NCBI GenBank assembly: GCA_003562365.1
Contig: PWVB01000084.1
Location: 1 to 35,507, forward strand
Source of the DNA: Anaerolineae bacterium
GTDB taxonomy: Bacteria; Chloroflexota; Anaerolineae; B4-G1; SLSP01
Direction: 5' to 3'
Length of the DNA: 35,507 nucleotides
Positions 15,668-23,275 of this stretch are shown here, one piece after another. Under the pieces are notes generated by a model. It saw only the letters and a list, made by a program, of their open reading frames with translations, was not told the origin of the DNA and ran no database searches. Every line of letters starts with the position of its first letter. The stretch's first letter is position 1. Position numbers and translations under genes: made by a program.

Positions 15668-16381
15668 ATGCGAATTGTTGCCAATGAGTCGCACATCAAG
15701 ACGCGCAGGAAGATCGGCGAGCGAGCACCGCTGGTGGGCCTGGTAGTTCTGGCTGTGTCAACGGTTCTTATCTTTGTCCGACCGGATCTGATCTGGCTGA
15801 CAATGATTATAGTCTGGGTGGGGTTTCTGATCTCGCTTACCGGGAGCTATCTGGGCGATCGTTATGTGGGACCCAACGCCCATCATCAGCGGGTACCTGA
15901 GGCGCTGAAAGGGATGGGGGGGCGGTACACGCTATTAGTGTACCGGCTGTCGACTCCATTTGTGTTGGTCGAGCCTGGGGGCCTTACGACTATCACCGTA
16001 AAGTCTCAGAGCGGAACGGTGTCCTATGAAGATGGTCGCTGGCGCCATAAGCAGAAGCTGGGATTGCTGCGCCGATTCGCTGGTCAAGAGGCGTTGGGGC
16101 GTCCGTTCAAGATGGCTGAGGCGGAGCGCGCCCACGTGAGTGAGTATCTGGAGAACCATCTTCCTGAGGGGATGGAGGTACAGGTCAGAGGGCTGGTGCT
16201 TTTCATCCATCCGGATGTCGTGCTCCACGTTGACGAGGAGACGGCGCCGTTCCCGGCGCTGCGGGCTGCTGAACTCAAACGGTGGTTGCGCAAGAATCCG
16301 CTGGAGCCCAGACTGTCCACCGAAATCCGCAGTGCCCTGTTCGAGGCTCTGGATTTGGAGGATCCTAGGGCAGACGGTTGA
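15668..16381 (+). CDS. Two-TM membrane protein with degenerate NERD-like domain
   Basis: A 237-residue protein. Residues about 22-38 and 42-62 are hydrophobic membrane segments, after a basic start. The soluble part begins with GDRYVG and contains FVLVEPGGLTTITVKSQSGTV (about 98-118), resembling the core strand of nuclease-related (NERD) domains, which normally read as glycine, then a hydrophobic-E-x-K motif. Here the glutamate is replaced (ITVK), so nuclease activity is doubtful. The rest (EYLENHLP, VRGLVLFIHPDVVLHVDEE) keeps a mixed alpha/beta pattern. It sits 50 nt behind plsX, with GGGAGG ahead of the ATG, and ends before a long palindrome. Function is unknown; the NERD link is a pattern-level judgement. 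Confidence 0.7.
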   Translation: MRIVANESHIKTRRKIGERAPLVGLVVLAVSTVLIFVRPDLIWLTMIIVWVGFLISLTGSYLGDRYVGPNAHHQRVPEALKGMGGRYTLLVYRLSTPFVLVEPGGLTTITVKSQSGTVSYEDGRWRHKQKLGLLRRFAGQEALGRPFKMAEAERAHVSEYLENHLPEGMEVQVRGLVLFIHPDVVLHVDEETAPFPALRAAELKRWLRKNPLEPRLSTEIRSALFEALDLEDPRADG

Positions 16382-16416
16382 GTCTCCAGATCCACTAGAC
16401 CGGGGTGGTGTATCTG

Positions 16417-16460
16417 ACACAGCCCTCCCGATGACCACGTGGTCATCGGGAGGGCTGTGT
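16417..16460. terminator. 44-bp perfect palindrome, bidirectional terminator
   Basis: Left arm 16417-16438 (starting ACACAGCCCTCCCG) and right arm 16439-16460 (ending CGGGAGGGCTGTGT) are exact reverse complements with no spacer. TTT follows on the plus strand. It lies between the convergent genes ending at 16381 and 16481, so it can stop transcription in both directions. Confidence 0.75.
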
Positions 16461-16480
16461 TTTGATCAATCGCGTGGCTC

Positions 16481-17584
16481 CTATTCCGGTGGTAGGGGAG
16501 GCGGATTCTGGCCAAAGAGCTGGCTGAGCTCATTGACCTCCCCGGCCTTAGTCCAGTTTGCCATTCCGGCCTTCCAGACCAGTGTCTCAGGCTTAAGGTC
16601 GCCAGCCTGAGCCTTTTGCTGCAGGGCGTTTATGTCGAAGGGTCCTGCCTGTTGCCCGCCGATAGCGGCGTAGTAGGCCGCCTGCTGAGGCAATGGTGGG
16701 GGCGCGGCGGCGCCCTGCCCACCCTGGGGCTGTTGCTGCTGCATCGACTGCCCGAACATCTGACCCATAGAGGCACCTAGCCCTACACCTGCGCCCAGGC
16801 CCACGCCGGTCCCAGCACCGCCCCCGGGATTGCGAGCCGCTTCCACCATTGCCTGTGCGCCCTGATACTGCATATAGGCGTTCATATCGCCAATGGCGCC
16901 CATAGATGCGGCTGTGTCAATTGCTTTGGCGGTCTCCTCGGTGGGTGAGATCGATTCGATGTAGAGTGAGTTGAGTGTGACACCTCGGGCGGCGAATTCC
17001 TCGGCGGCCTTGGCCCTCGCGCCCATCGCCAGTTCCTCCACGAAAGCAGCCATCTGGATGATCGACTTGCCCATCTCGCCGATGAGATCAATCATCTTAG
17101 TCAGGATGATGCTCCTGAAGAAGCTTTGGATATCTCGAGTGCGATAGAGATGCTGGGTCCCCACTATGTTGGAGACGAAGAGCTGTGGATCGGTGATCTG
17201 GATGGCATAGGTCCCATAGCCGGTCACCCGGGCCATTCGCAGAATGGGGTCCTGGATCGTTATGGGTTGGGGCGTGCCCCATTTCATATTGGTGAACTCG
17301 CGCAGGCTGACGAAGTAGACCTCAGCCTTGAAGGGCGTCTGGCCAGAGAAGGCCTTGCCCACCAGATTAACCAGCAGCGGGACATTCGCCGTGGTGATCG
17401 TGTGACGTCCGGGCCCAAAGGTGTCAAGGGCTTTACCGTCACGGAAGAAGACGGCGGCCTGTGACTCGCGCACCACTAGCTGACTGCCGATGCGGAAATC
17501 GCCCGATCCGCGCTCGGGAAAGCGCTGGACGATTACGTCTGGACCTTCATCGATGTGTTCAATGATATCGAAAACACGGGCCAT
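16481..17584 (-). CDS. SPFH/band-7 domain protein with C-terminal GYF-2 domain
   Basis: A 367-residue protein. Residues about 20-250 form an SPFH-like domain of the 'virion core protein'/YdjI type (RIGSQLVVRESQAAVFFRDGKAL; FGPGRHTITTANVPL; ARAKAAEEFAARGVTLNSLYIESISP). A low-complexity glycine, glutamine and proline stretch follows (about 250-310). The end is a GYF-2/DUF4339 module with GQQAGPFDINALQ and LVWKAGMANW, which usually binds proline-rich or terminal peptide segments. There is no transmembrane helix, so it probably assembles on the inner membrane face. ATG 17584 is chosen because GGAGGT precedes it by about 9 nt; the longer form from 17638 has no such site. It is last of three minus-strand genes and likely works with the helical protein 83 nt upstream. 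Confidence 0.85.
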   Translation of the reverse strand: MARVFDIIEHIDEGPDVIVQRFPERGSGDFRIGSQLVVRESQAAVFFRDGKALDTFGPGRHTITTANVPLLVNLVGKAFSGQTPFKAEVYFVSLREFTNMKWGTPQPITIQDPILRMARVTGYGTYAIQITDPQLFVSNIVGTQHLYRTRDIQSFFRSIILTKMIDLIGEMGKSIIQMAAFVEELAMGARAKAAEEFAARGVTLNSLYIESISPTEETAKAIDTAASMGAIGDMNAYMQYQGAQAMVEAARNPGGGAGTGVGLGAGVGLGASMGQMFGQSMQQQQPQGGQGAAAPPPLPQQAAYYAAIGGQQAGPFDINALQQKAQAGDLKPETLVWKAGMANWTKAGEVNELSQLFGQNPPPLPPE

Positions 17585-17667
17585 AGTCTTGTACCTCCGT
17601 TTTAGGGCTGAGTGCCTAGATCCAGTGCCATACACCACCTGATCCTAATGCGTGCCGCGGCCTTACG

Positions 17668-18186
17668 CTACTGGGCGGTTCCACGCAGTACGTCTGCTCG
17701 TTCGTCGAGGGTGGCGTTGGCCTCGCGGGCGAGGTCGCGGATCGTGCGCACCAATGCGCGAGTGTTCTCGCCTTCTAAACCTTCCTCGGCGTGGGTGATT
17801 GCGGCGTCGATGCGATCGACGTAACTCAATAGCGCCGCATCGAATTCGTAGACCCGATCGAGATCATCCTCTTGTATCTTGGCAGCGTCAAAGAGGCCAC
17901 TGTAGCCATAGGAAGCAGTGCGCACGCGATCGATGAAGGTCTGAATCTGCGTGGCCGCGCTGCCTGTCTCGTTCATCAGCTCCAGCTTACCTGCTGAGAT
18001 CAGATCGGTCTGCAGGGTATTGAGCCGTCCTTTCACGGTGCGCATCCGGTTCACGATGTGATCACGCAGCAGCCGATCGGCTGCGCGTCGTTGCTCCTTC
18101 TCCTTGTATCCCTTGTAGCCAGGGATCTGGGCCGCGAGCTTCTCTACAGCGGACATACCATCCTTGATATTGTCGAGCAGACTCAT
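17668..18186 (-). CDS. Small all-helical protein next to SPFH gene
   Basis: A 172-residue soluble, mostly helical and highly charged protein (MSLLDNIKDGMSAVEKLAAQ; RDHIVNRMRTVKGRLNTLQTDL; AITHAEEGLEGENTRALVRTIRDLAREANATLDER). No membrane segment, cysteine cluster or catalytic motif is visible. I do not recognise a named family. Heptad-like spacing suggests coiled-coil bundling, and the gene order suggests it is a partner of the SPFH-GYF protein. The start at 18186 is fixed by GGAGGG 8 nt upstream and by a promoter at 18236-18264 that lies inside the longer open frame; a start at 18378 would be upstream of that promoter. Confidence 0.75.
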   Translation of the reverse strand: MSLLDNIKDGMSAVEKLAAQIPGYKGYKEKEQRRAADRLLRDHIVNRMRTVKGRLNTLQTDLISAGKLELMNETGSAATQIQTFIDRVRTASYGYSGLFDAAKIQEDDLDRVYEFDAALLSYVDRIDAAITHAEEGLEGENTRALVRTIRDLAREANATLDERADVLRGTAQ

Positions 18187-18235
18187 GCTGAATCCCTCCT
18201 GCGTGGTGCCTTTTCGTTGGACTGTCTCGAGTCTG

Positions 18236-18264
18236 ATTGTAGCACAGATTGGAGCTGATGTGAA
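18236..18264 (-). promoter_or_regulatory. Promoter for the helical protein/SPFH genes
   Basis: On the minus strand TTCACA (18259-18264) is followed after 17 nt by TACAAT (18236-18241), with a TGC extension just before the -10. Both hexamers match consensus at 5 of 6. The transcript would begin near 18229, about 43 nt before ATG 18186. Confidence 0.65.
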
Positions 18265-18398
18265 GCGGGCTGGGCTAACCGCCAGTTGCGGTCCAGCAAC
18301 CAACGTGATGCCCAGCCCGGCTGGGCAGCCTCTGCCTGCTTCACGGGCACGAGCCGTCCAGTATCCGATGGCTGACATTGTGGCGCGGGACGCTGCCC

Positions 18399-19244
18399 TT
18401 ATACTGAGTCCACCTCATCATACATCGAGATAATCTCTCTGGATGTCTCCTCAAGGTACTCTAATTGCTGCTTGTGGATGGCCTCCATTCCCTCGGCATA
18501 GAGTTCTGCATCAAAGGCCAAGCCGAGTTCTGCGCGCATTGCGCTGAGGATTGGGACGACCAGGCGATTGAGCTTTGCCAGCTCCTCCATCGCCTCATGG
18601 GTCAGGTTCAGCTGGTCCACCACCAACCGCTTGCCAATAGTGGATTGCTCGGTCAGCAGACCCTCGATCCGTTGTTGCGCAAGGCCGACTTTCTTCTGGA
18701 GTGTCCTCAATGACTTGGTGGCCTCCGCTTCTGTGGCCTCCAACTCGCGGATTTGGGTCGTCAGCTGCTCGTGCTCTGCCACTGCCGCCTGAAGCTTGGT
18801 GTCGATGGTTTGTGAACGCTGCCATAATGCGTTGACGCCCTGCCGGCTTGCTGTCAGCCTCATAAACATTCCGCTGAGCTCCTGCGTGAAGGTGGCAACC
18901 GCGTCGATGGTCTCAAGCTCTCCGACGATGTTCACCTTGGCGATAGACGGAAGCTCTGCCGTATAGGAACGCATCAGCTCTTGCTCGGTCACGTTCAGCT
19001 CCCCGAAGCGTCCGATAGCAGCGATGCCGGTTGAGATGGCTTCCATGGCAGCCAGGTAGATGTCCTTACGGAGGTTGAGATCCCGATCTCTGCTGCGCAT
19101 CTCTCGATCGTGTTCATGCTGGATGCGCAACCGCTTGGTGTTTGCCATATTGGTGAGGACCACGCCGATGACAGTGATCACCGAACCTATGATAAACCCC
19201 AACACCGTTGGGGGCACTGCCTGAAACAACGCGTGAAGGTCCAA
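18399..19244 (-). CDS. Membrane-anchored coiled-coil protein
   Basis: A 281-residue protein with one membrane segment near the N terminus (VLGFIIGSVITVIGVVLTNMA, about 14-34), followed by a basic/acidic helix (RIQHEHDREMRSRDRDLNLRKD) and a long heptad region (about 140-215: KLQAAVAEHEQLTTQIREL, then LRTLQKKVGLAQQRIEGLL). The rest is helical. The start is TTG 19244, supported by AAAGGAGGAGG about 4-6 nt upstream; no nearby ATG has a comparable site. The soluble part probably faces the cytoplasm. No family recognised. It precedes the SPFH pair on the same strand but is separated by 212 nt that carry a second promoter, so it may be expressed apart from them. Confidence 0.75.
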   Translation of the reverse strand: MDLHALFQAVPPTVLGFIIGSVITVIGVVLTNMANTKRLRIQHEHDREMRSRDRDLNLRKDIYLAAMEAISTGIAAIGRFGELNVTEQELMRSYTAELPSIAKVNIVGELETIDAVATFTQELSGMFMRLTASRQGVNALWQRSQTIDTKLQAAVAEHEQLTTQIRELEATEAEATKSLRTLQKKVGLAQQRIEGLLTEQSTIGKRLVVDQLNLTHEAMEELAKLNRLVVPILSAMRAELGLAFDAELYAEGMEAIHKQQLEYLEETSREIISMYDEVDSV

Positions 19245-19767
19245 GAGCCTCCTCCTTTATAGTTAACTACGACGGGCGCCTGGATGTGTCAATCCGGCCT
19301 CCGCAGCGGCAGATCCAGTCTCGATTGGCAGACTCAGGTTGCCTATTGTGCATCGACTGGTTCGGGTATGCAAATGGCGCATCGGGAATAGCGCCGCAAT
19401 ATCGGACAGTCTCATCGTCCCTACATACCGTGGATGCATGGAGGCAGCATCAACGTACAGGGCGGCGGGTTCATTGATGACCTGGCAGAAACTCGTCCAA
19501 CTCAGAATCCGGGGCTAGGGAGTCTGCGCCCCCATCGTCTACGTGCGCCATCTGGCTTACTGTGATCGCTGCGCTATCGTGTACCGGTCCGTGATTTTAC
19601 TATTTGTCAGATCTCGTTATACTAATTATGAGAATTGATGCTGGACTTAGTCACCGACGATCCGATCTAGCGGTTCGGTGTCGAATCTGCCTGGATCGGA
19701 GCGGTTCCAATGATGACAATGGCCTAGTCAGAAGACGTTGCTGTATTTGAAACGGAGGGACTTCACA
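19245..19767. other. 523-nt intergenic region between divergent genes
   Basis: No convincing gene. It carries the ribosome-binding site and start region of the minus-strand coiled-coil gene. A perfect TTGACA (minus strand, 19287-19292) has no good -10 at normal spacing. Toward the STAS gene, TTGTCA (19604-19609) is followed after 17 nt by TATGAG (19627-19632), a weak candidate promoter that would give a leader of about 130 nt. Within that leader TCCGATC (19661-19667) and GATCGGA (19694-19700) are inverted repeats able to form a stem-loop of unknown meaning. Confidence 0.5.
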
Positions 19768-20145
19768 ATGTTTGAGATTATGGAACAGACAACGGAGAGT
19801 TGTATTGGCGTTAGGGTCAGTGGTGAGATCCGAGCCAACGACTATCGCAAGCTGGAACCTCTGCTGACCAATGCGATCAAGGCCCACGGGATAGTCAATC
19901 TCGTAGTCCACCTTGAGGACCTTGAGGGTATTGAGGATGCGGACGCACTTCGTGAGGATGTTAGGTTGGCACTGAAGAGCTATGGCGACATCGGTAAGAT
20001 CGCCGTGCTGGGGACTGAGAAGTGGCAGGAGTGGGCTGCGAAGCTGATGGATCCGATCCTGTTCACCATCAAGGTAGCCTATTTCGGTCCTGATGCGATG
20101 GAGGAGGCCTGGGATTGGGCGTGTGGTGCTGGCTGGAAAGCCTAG
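19768..20145 (+). CDS. SpoIIAA-like STAS-fold protein
   Basis: A 125-residue protein with the pattern of the SpoIIAA-like family (PF11964 type): a first strand ending VSGEIRANDYRKLEPLL, a central LVVHLEDLEGI, then IAVLGTEKWQEWAAKLMDPIL and a terminal YFGPDAMEEAWDWA. Members have a STAS-like alpha/beta fold but lack the phosphorylatable serine of true anti-anti-sigma factors and often associate with membranes; their role is largely unknown. No anti-sigma kinase gene is nearby. ATG 19768 is preferred over 19738 because GGAGGGA (19754-19760) lies 7 nt upstream. The gene is monocistronic, closed by a hairpin at 20192-20236. Confidence 0.8.
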   Translation: MFEIMEQTTESCIGVRVSGEIRANDYRKLEPLLTNAIKAHGIVNLVVHLEDLEGIEDADALREDVRLALKSYGDIGKIAVLGTEKWQEWAAKLMDPILFTIKVAYFGPDAMEEAWDWACGAGWKA

Positions 20146-20191
20146 GCAACGTGCCGTGCGGTAACCATACATTTATGATAAGGCTGTTTGC

Positions 20192-20236
20192 GATCGCGGT
20201 CCCGGCGACTCTCGCAGGAGTGCCGGGGCCGCGATC
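20192..20236 (+). terminator. Hairpin terminator after STAS gene
   Basis: GATCGCGGTCCCGGC... (from 20192) pairs with ...GCCGGGGCCGCGATC (to 20236) around a short loop, with one G.T-type mismatch and one bulge. The stem is about 18 bp and very GC-rich. The following T run is weak (TGTT). Confidence 0.6.
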
Positions 20237-20279
20237 TGTTGGGCCGTAGGTACTGGCGGTGAGGTATCGGCACTGGGTT

Positions 20280-20308
20280 TTGACAGAGGACGGGGGGATA
20301 GCTACAAT
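20280..20308 (+). promoter_or_regulatory. Near-consensus sigma70-type promoter of the sugar operon
   Basis: A perfect TTGACA at 20280-20285 and TACAAT (5 of 6) at 20303-20308 are separated by exactly 17 nt. The transcript should start near 20315, about 29 nt before ATG 20344. This is the strongest promoter in the window. No operator repeat is evident, although GGGGGG occurs in the spacer. Confidence 0.75.
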
Positions 20309-20343
20309 GCAGGCAGTTCAGCTTGCCCAAATGGGGGGATCTG

Positions 20344-22071
20344 ATGGATGTAATATATAACGCTGGAGGCGAAGCGCTGGCAGCCTACCTGTCCGATTGT
20401 GAACAGCGGTACAGCTCTGAGCATAAGATGATCGGCCGAACATGGTCTTCACCCGGCTATCACACGCAATATCCGGAGGGAGCGTGGGCTCATCCAACCC
20501 GCGATAGTATGACGTATGCCTTGGCCTTGCTGCGGGCCGACCGTCTACAGGACAGTGAGACCGCTTGTAACGTGACTTTGTCCCCTGTCGAATCAGAGGT
20601 TCGGGCTACACGGGCTGCTGAGGTGATTGGCAAGGTGCTCACGCTGCAGGAGACGAAGCCGACGGCGGCGACTTATGGAATATGGCCTTGGGTGTTGGAG
20701 GAGCCACTGTCTGAGATGGCGCCCCCGGATTGGAACTGGGCTGACTTCATCGGCGCGCTCTTGGCCCAGATGCTGGCGCAGCACCCAACGCAGCTTCCTG
20801 ACGATCTGTTGTCTGCGATGCGCGCCAGCCTAGGCCACGCAGCCTCAGCTATCTTCCGACGCAATGTGGCTCCCAGCTACACCAATATCGCCGTTCTCGG
20901 AGGATTTGTGACGGCTGCCGCCGGCGAGCTATTGGAAGCTTCGTGGCTGCTGGACTACGGGCGCCAACGTCTTGCCGATGTCGTTGCATCAGCCGAGTAT
21001 CATGGTGGGTTTAACGAGTACAATAGTCCGACTTATACCTTAGTTGTTCTACACAGTTGCGAGCGCGCGTTACAATTGCTGCAAGACCAGTCAGCTCGGG
21101 CTCATGCCGAGGCGCTGCGCGAACTCGCCTGGCGTACTATTGCAGAGCATTTTCATCCGCCCACGGCGCAATGGAGCGGTCCCCATAGCCGCGCGTATCG
21201 CGATCGCCTCGATCCGGCAACGCATCAGATCCTGCGCTTGGGTGCAGGACTCATGGAGGACGATGGATCACTGCTGTGGCTGGTGGACCCACTGCCCTGT
21301 CCGCCCGCGTTGGCGGAACGCTTCCGGGTCTTGCCGGCGCCGGAGACGGAAGTTGTCCGTGCCTTCATCCGTCGTCCTGAGGCTTGGGCCTCACGGACCG
21401 GGACGACCTGGCTGGCGGACGGTGCCGCTCTTGGCACGGTCGACTACGAGGACTTCTGGACGCAGAGGCGTCCGTTGATAGGTTACTGGCGTGTCCTGGC
21501 AGAGGCTCCTGCGGTGTTGCGGCTGCGATTTCTCCACGATGGACGAGACTTCGCTTCAGCGTGCGGTCAGCACGCGCAGGCGGACAACCGCGTTCTGACC
21601 GGCTTCGGGTTGCTGACCAATCGTGGGGATTGGCACCTCCATCTGGATCGTCCAGATGACGGCTTATTCTACGTCAGTGATCTGCGAGTCCGCTATGAAC
21701 TGGATGCCCAAGATGCGCGGGTGCGGCAGATGTCGTCTGACCGCTTTGAGATGGTGGCAGGCGACTATCGCGCGGTGATCCACGTATTCCCGGGCACCTT
21801 CGATGGCCGTCCCGTCTCCTGGACATGTGGTATGGTTGGGGGGAAAGCCGTTGTAGATGGCATTTGCTACCAGGGTGACCCGGTGGCTTTCGATCCTGCC
21901 GCTGTGACGCAGATTAACCTGGGGGTGGCTTTGGAACTCCTCCGACCAGGGGAGCACGAGGTGGATTTGGGCCCGGTGTGGCACTCTGCCACGGATGAGA
22001 CGCTCAAGCTGGCCTGGCCTGCAGCAGGTCTACGGCTGACGGTGCCTCTGTATCCGCATCCATCACGGTAA
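20344..22071 (+). CDS. Uncharacterised protein, probable alpha/alpha-toroid plus beta domain (putative polysaccharide-active enzyme)
   Basis: A 575-residue protein that I cannot place in a named family. Residues about 1-290 are mainly helical with aromatic-rich loops (TWSSPGYHTQYPEGAW; YGIWPWVLEEP; PPDWNWADFIG), and about 300-575 are beta-rich. This two-part shape is that of many polysaccharide lyases and related hydrolases (heparinase and PL8/PL15/PL17-like). Possible active-site segments are GGFNEYNSPTY (around 222-232) and WSGPHSRAYRD (around 278-288), which place N, E, Y, H, R and Y side chains near the toroid cleft. There is no signal peptide, so it should be cytoplasmic, unusual for a lyase acting on long polymers. 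ATG 20344 follows GGGGGAT by 6 nt and a strong promoter. Gfo/Idh, isomerase and aldo/keto reductase genes follow. Confidence 0.75.
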   Translation: MDVIYNAGGEALAAYLSDCEQRYSSEHKMIGRTWSSPGYHTQYPEGAWAHPTRDSMTYALALLRADRLQDSETACNVTLSPVESEVRATRAAEVIGKVLTLQETKPTAATYGIWPWVLEEPLSEMAPPDWNWADFIGALLAQMLAQHPTQLPDDLLSAMRASLGHAASAIFRRNVAPSYTNIAVLGGFVTAAAGELLEASWLLDYGRQRLADVVASAEYHGGFNEYNSPTYTLVVLHSCERALQLLQDQSARAHAEALRELAWRTIAEHFHPPTAQWSGPHSRAYRDRLDPATHQILRLGAGLMEDDGSLLWLVDPLPCPPALAERFRVLPAPETEVVRAFIRRPEAWASRTGTTWLADGAALGTVDYEDFWTQRRPLIGYWRVLAEAPAVLRLRFLHDGRDFASACGQHAQADNRVLTGFGLLTNRGDWHLHLDRPDDGLFYVSDLRVRYELDAQDARVRQMSSDRFEMVAGDYRAVIHVFPGTFDGRPVSWTCGMVGGKAVVDGICYQGDPVAFDPAAVTQINLGVALELLRPGEHEVDLGPVWHSATDETLKLAWPAAGLRLTVPLYPHPSR

Positions 22072-22086
22072 TTATGGGAGAAAGCT

Positions 22087-23244
22087 ATGGCTGATCAAGC
22101 GATGCTCCGTGTCGGTATTGTGGGCGCTGGCGGGATCGCCCGAGGACAGCACATCCCGGGCTACAGACTCTGCGACGCAGTTGAGGTCGTCGCTTTATGC
22201 GATGTGGATGAAACAGCGCTCCGCGAGGTTGGTGAGATGGTCGGGGCTACAAGGCTAACATCCGATTATGAGGCACTTGTGGGGATGGACGACCTGGATG
22301 TAGTGGACATCTGCACCTATCCGAATACTCACCATCCCATCGCGATGGCTGCGATCGCTCAGTCCAAGCACGTCTTCTGCGAAAAGCCTCTCGCTTTGAC
22401 CTATCCGCTTGCGCGCGAGATGACGGAAGCGGCCGAAGCTGCAGGCTTGGTGACCGGCGTGGGCTTCACCCACCGCCTCACTCCGGCGGCCCAGCTAGCA
22501 CATCACCTGGTTTCCAGCGGCGCTTTGGGGGAGCTGTACCAGGTGGTGGCCGTGTATTCTATGGGGCACGCGGGGTTTCTTCATCGCCCGATGCGCGAGC
22601 GAGCTACTCGTGCAGTGACCGGTGGTGGCCCGCTCTTTGAGCTAGGGCCGCATATGGTGGATATGATCCGTTGGTGGACTGGAACGGAGATCTCGGCAGT
22701 CTGTGCACAGAATCGCACTTTTGTTCGAAAGCGCCGGTGGATCGGCACCGGAGAATGGGCCGACGTCGACATCGAAGACGCCTCGACTTTTCTGGCTGAC
22801 CTAGACGACGGTGCGATGGCAGTCTTCAGCCACAGCAGTGCCGTTACCGGCCGGAATTTCGACCAGCGTGTCGAGGTCTATGGCAGCCGCGGAGCGCTGC
22901 TCTACGATCAGGCGCGACCCTACGAGCTGCGGGCCTGCATCGGTGAGGAGATGGTCGAGCTGTGCTCCGGCTACGGCTTGTATGACCCTCTCTGGGGTCT
23001 CTACCGTCAGGAAGAACCCTACCCTGTGCTGCCAGTCCCACGCCGGTTTGTCGATACCGTTCCGGGAGCGCAGGAGGGAAGGCCAGTGCGGAGTTTTGTT
23101 CCGGCGTTTGTGGACTCGATTCGCGGGGCGCCGTCGCCGCTGCTCCCTACCTTCTGCGACGGAATGCAGGCACAGCAAGTGCTGGACGCAGTCCTGCTCT
23201 CAGCAGCCGAGCGACGCTGGGTGGATGTGTCATCGGTGAGCTGA
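22087..23244 (+). CDS. Gfo/Idh/MocA family oxidoreductase (first copy)
   Basis: A 385-residue NAD(P)-dependent sugar or inositol dehydrogenase-type protein. The Rossmann loop is VGIVGAGGIARGQHIPGY (from about residue 9), with Asp at the end of beta2 (ALCDVD). The catalytic lysine is in VFCEKPLALT (around residue 100), and the second half contains GGGPLFELGPHMVDMIRWW, where His and Asp are the usual active-site partners. Family members oxidise or reduce a ring hydroxyl of sugars, often as one step of a two-enzyme epimerisation or elimination. It starts 15 nt after the unknown 575-aa gene, with GGGAGAAAG ahead of the ATG, and is part of the same operon. Substrate unknown. Confidence 0.88.
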   Translation: MADQAMLRVGIVGAGGIARGQHIPGYRLCDAVEVVALCDVDETALREVGEMVGATRLTSDYEALVGMDDLDVVDICTYPNTHHPIAMAAIAQSKHVFCEKPLALTYPLAREMTEAAEAAGLVTGVGFTHRLTPAAQLAHHLVSSGALGELYQVVAVYSMGHAGFLHRPMRERATRAVTGGGPLFELGPHMVDMIRWWTGTEISAVCAQNRTFVRKRRWIGTGEWADVDIEDASTFLADLDDGAMAVFSHSSAVTGRNFDQRVEVYGSRGALLYDQARPYELRACIGEEMVELCSGYGLYDPLWGLYRQEEPYPVLPVPRRFVDTVPGAQEGRPVRSFVPAFVDSIRGAPSPLLPTFCDGMQAQQVLDAVLLSAAERRWVDVSSVS

Positions 23245-23275
23245 GATCGGTGCAAGGTGTGAAGGGAGAGACAAC

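Noticed and set aside
19264-19292. TTGACA on the minus strand as promoter of the coiled-coil gene
   Set aside because: The -35 is perfect, but at 16-18 nt spacing the -10 (TAGTTA) matches poorly, so it was not listed as a promoter.
20344-20400. Signal peptide on the 575-aa protein
   Set aside because: The N terminus (MDVIYNAGGEALAAYLSDCE) has no basic start plus hydrophobic core, so secretion is not supported.
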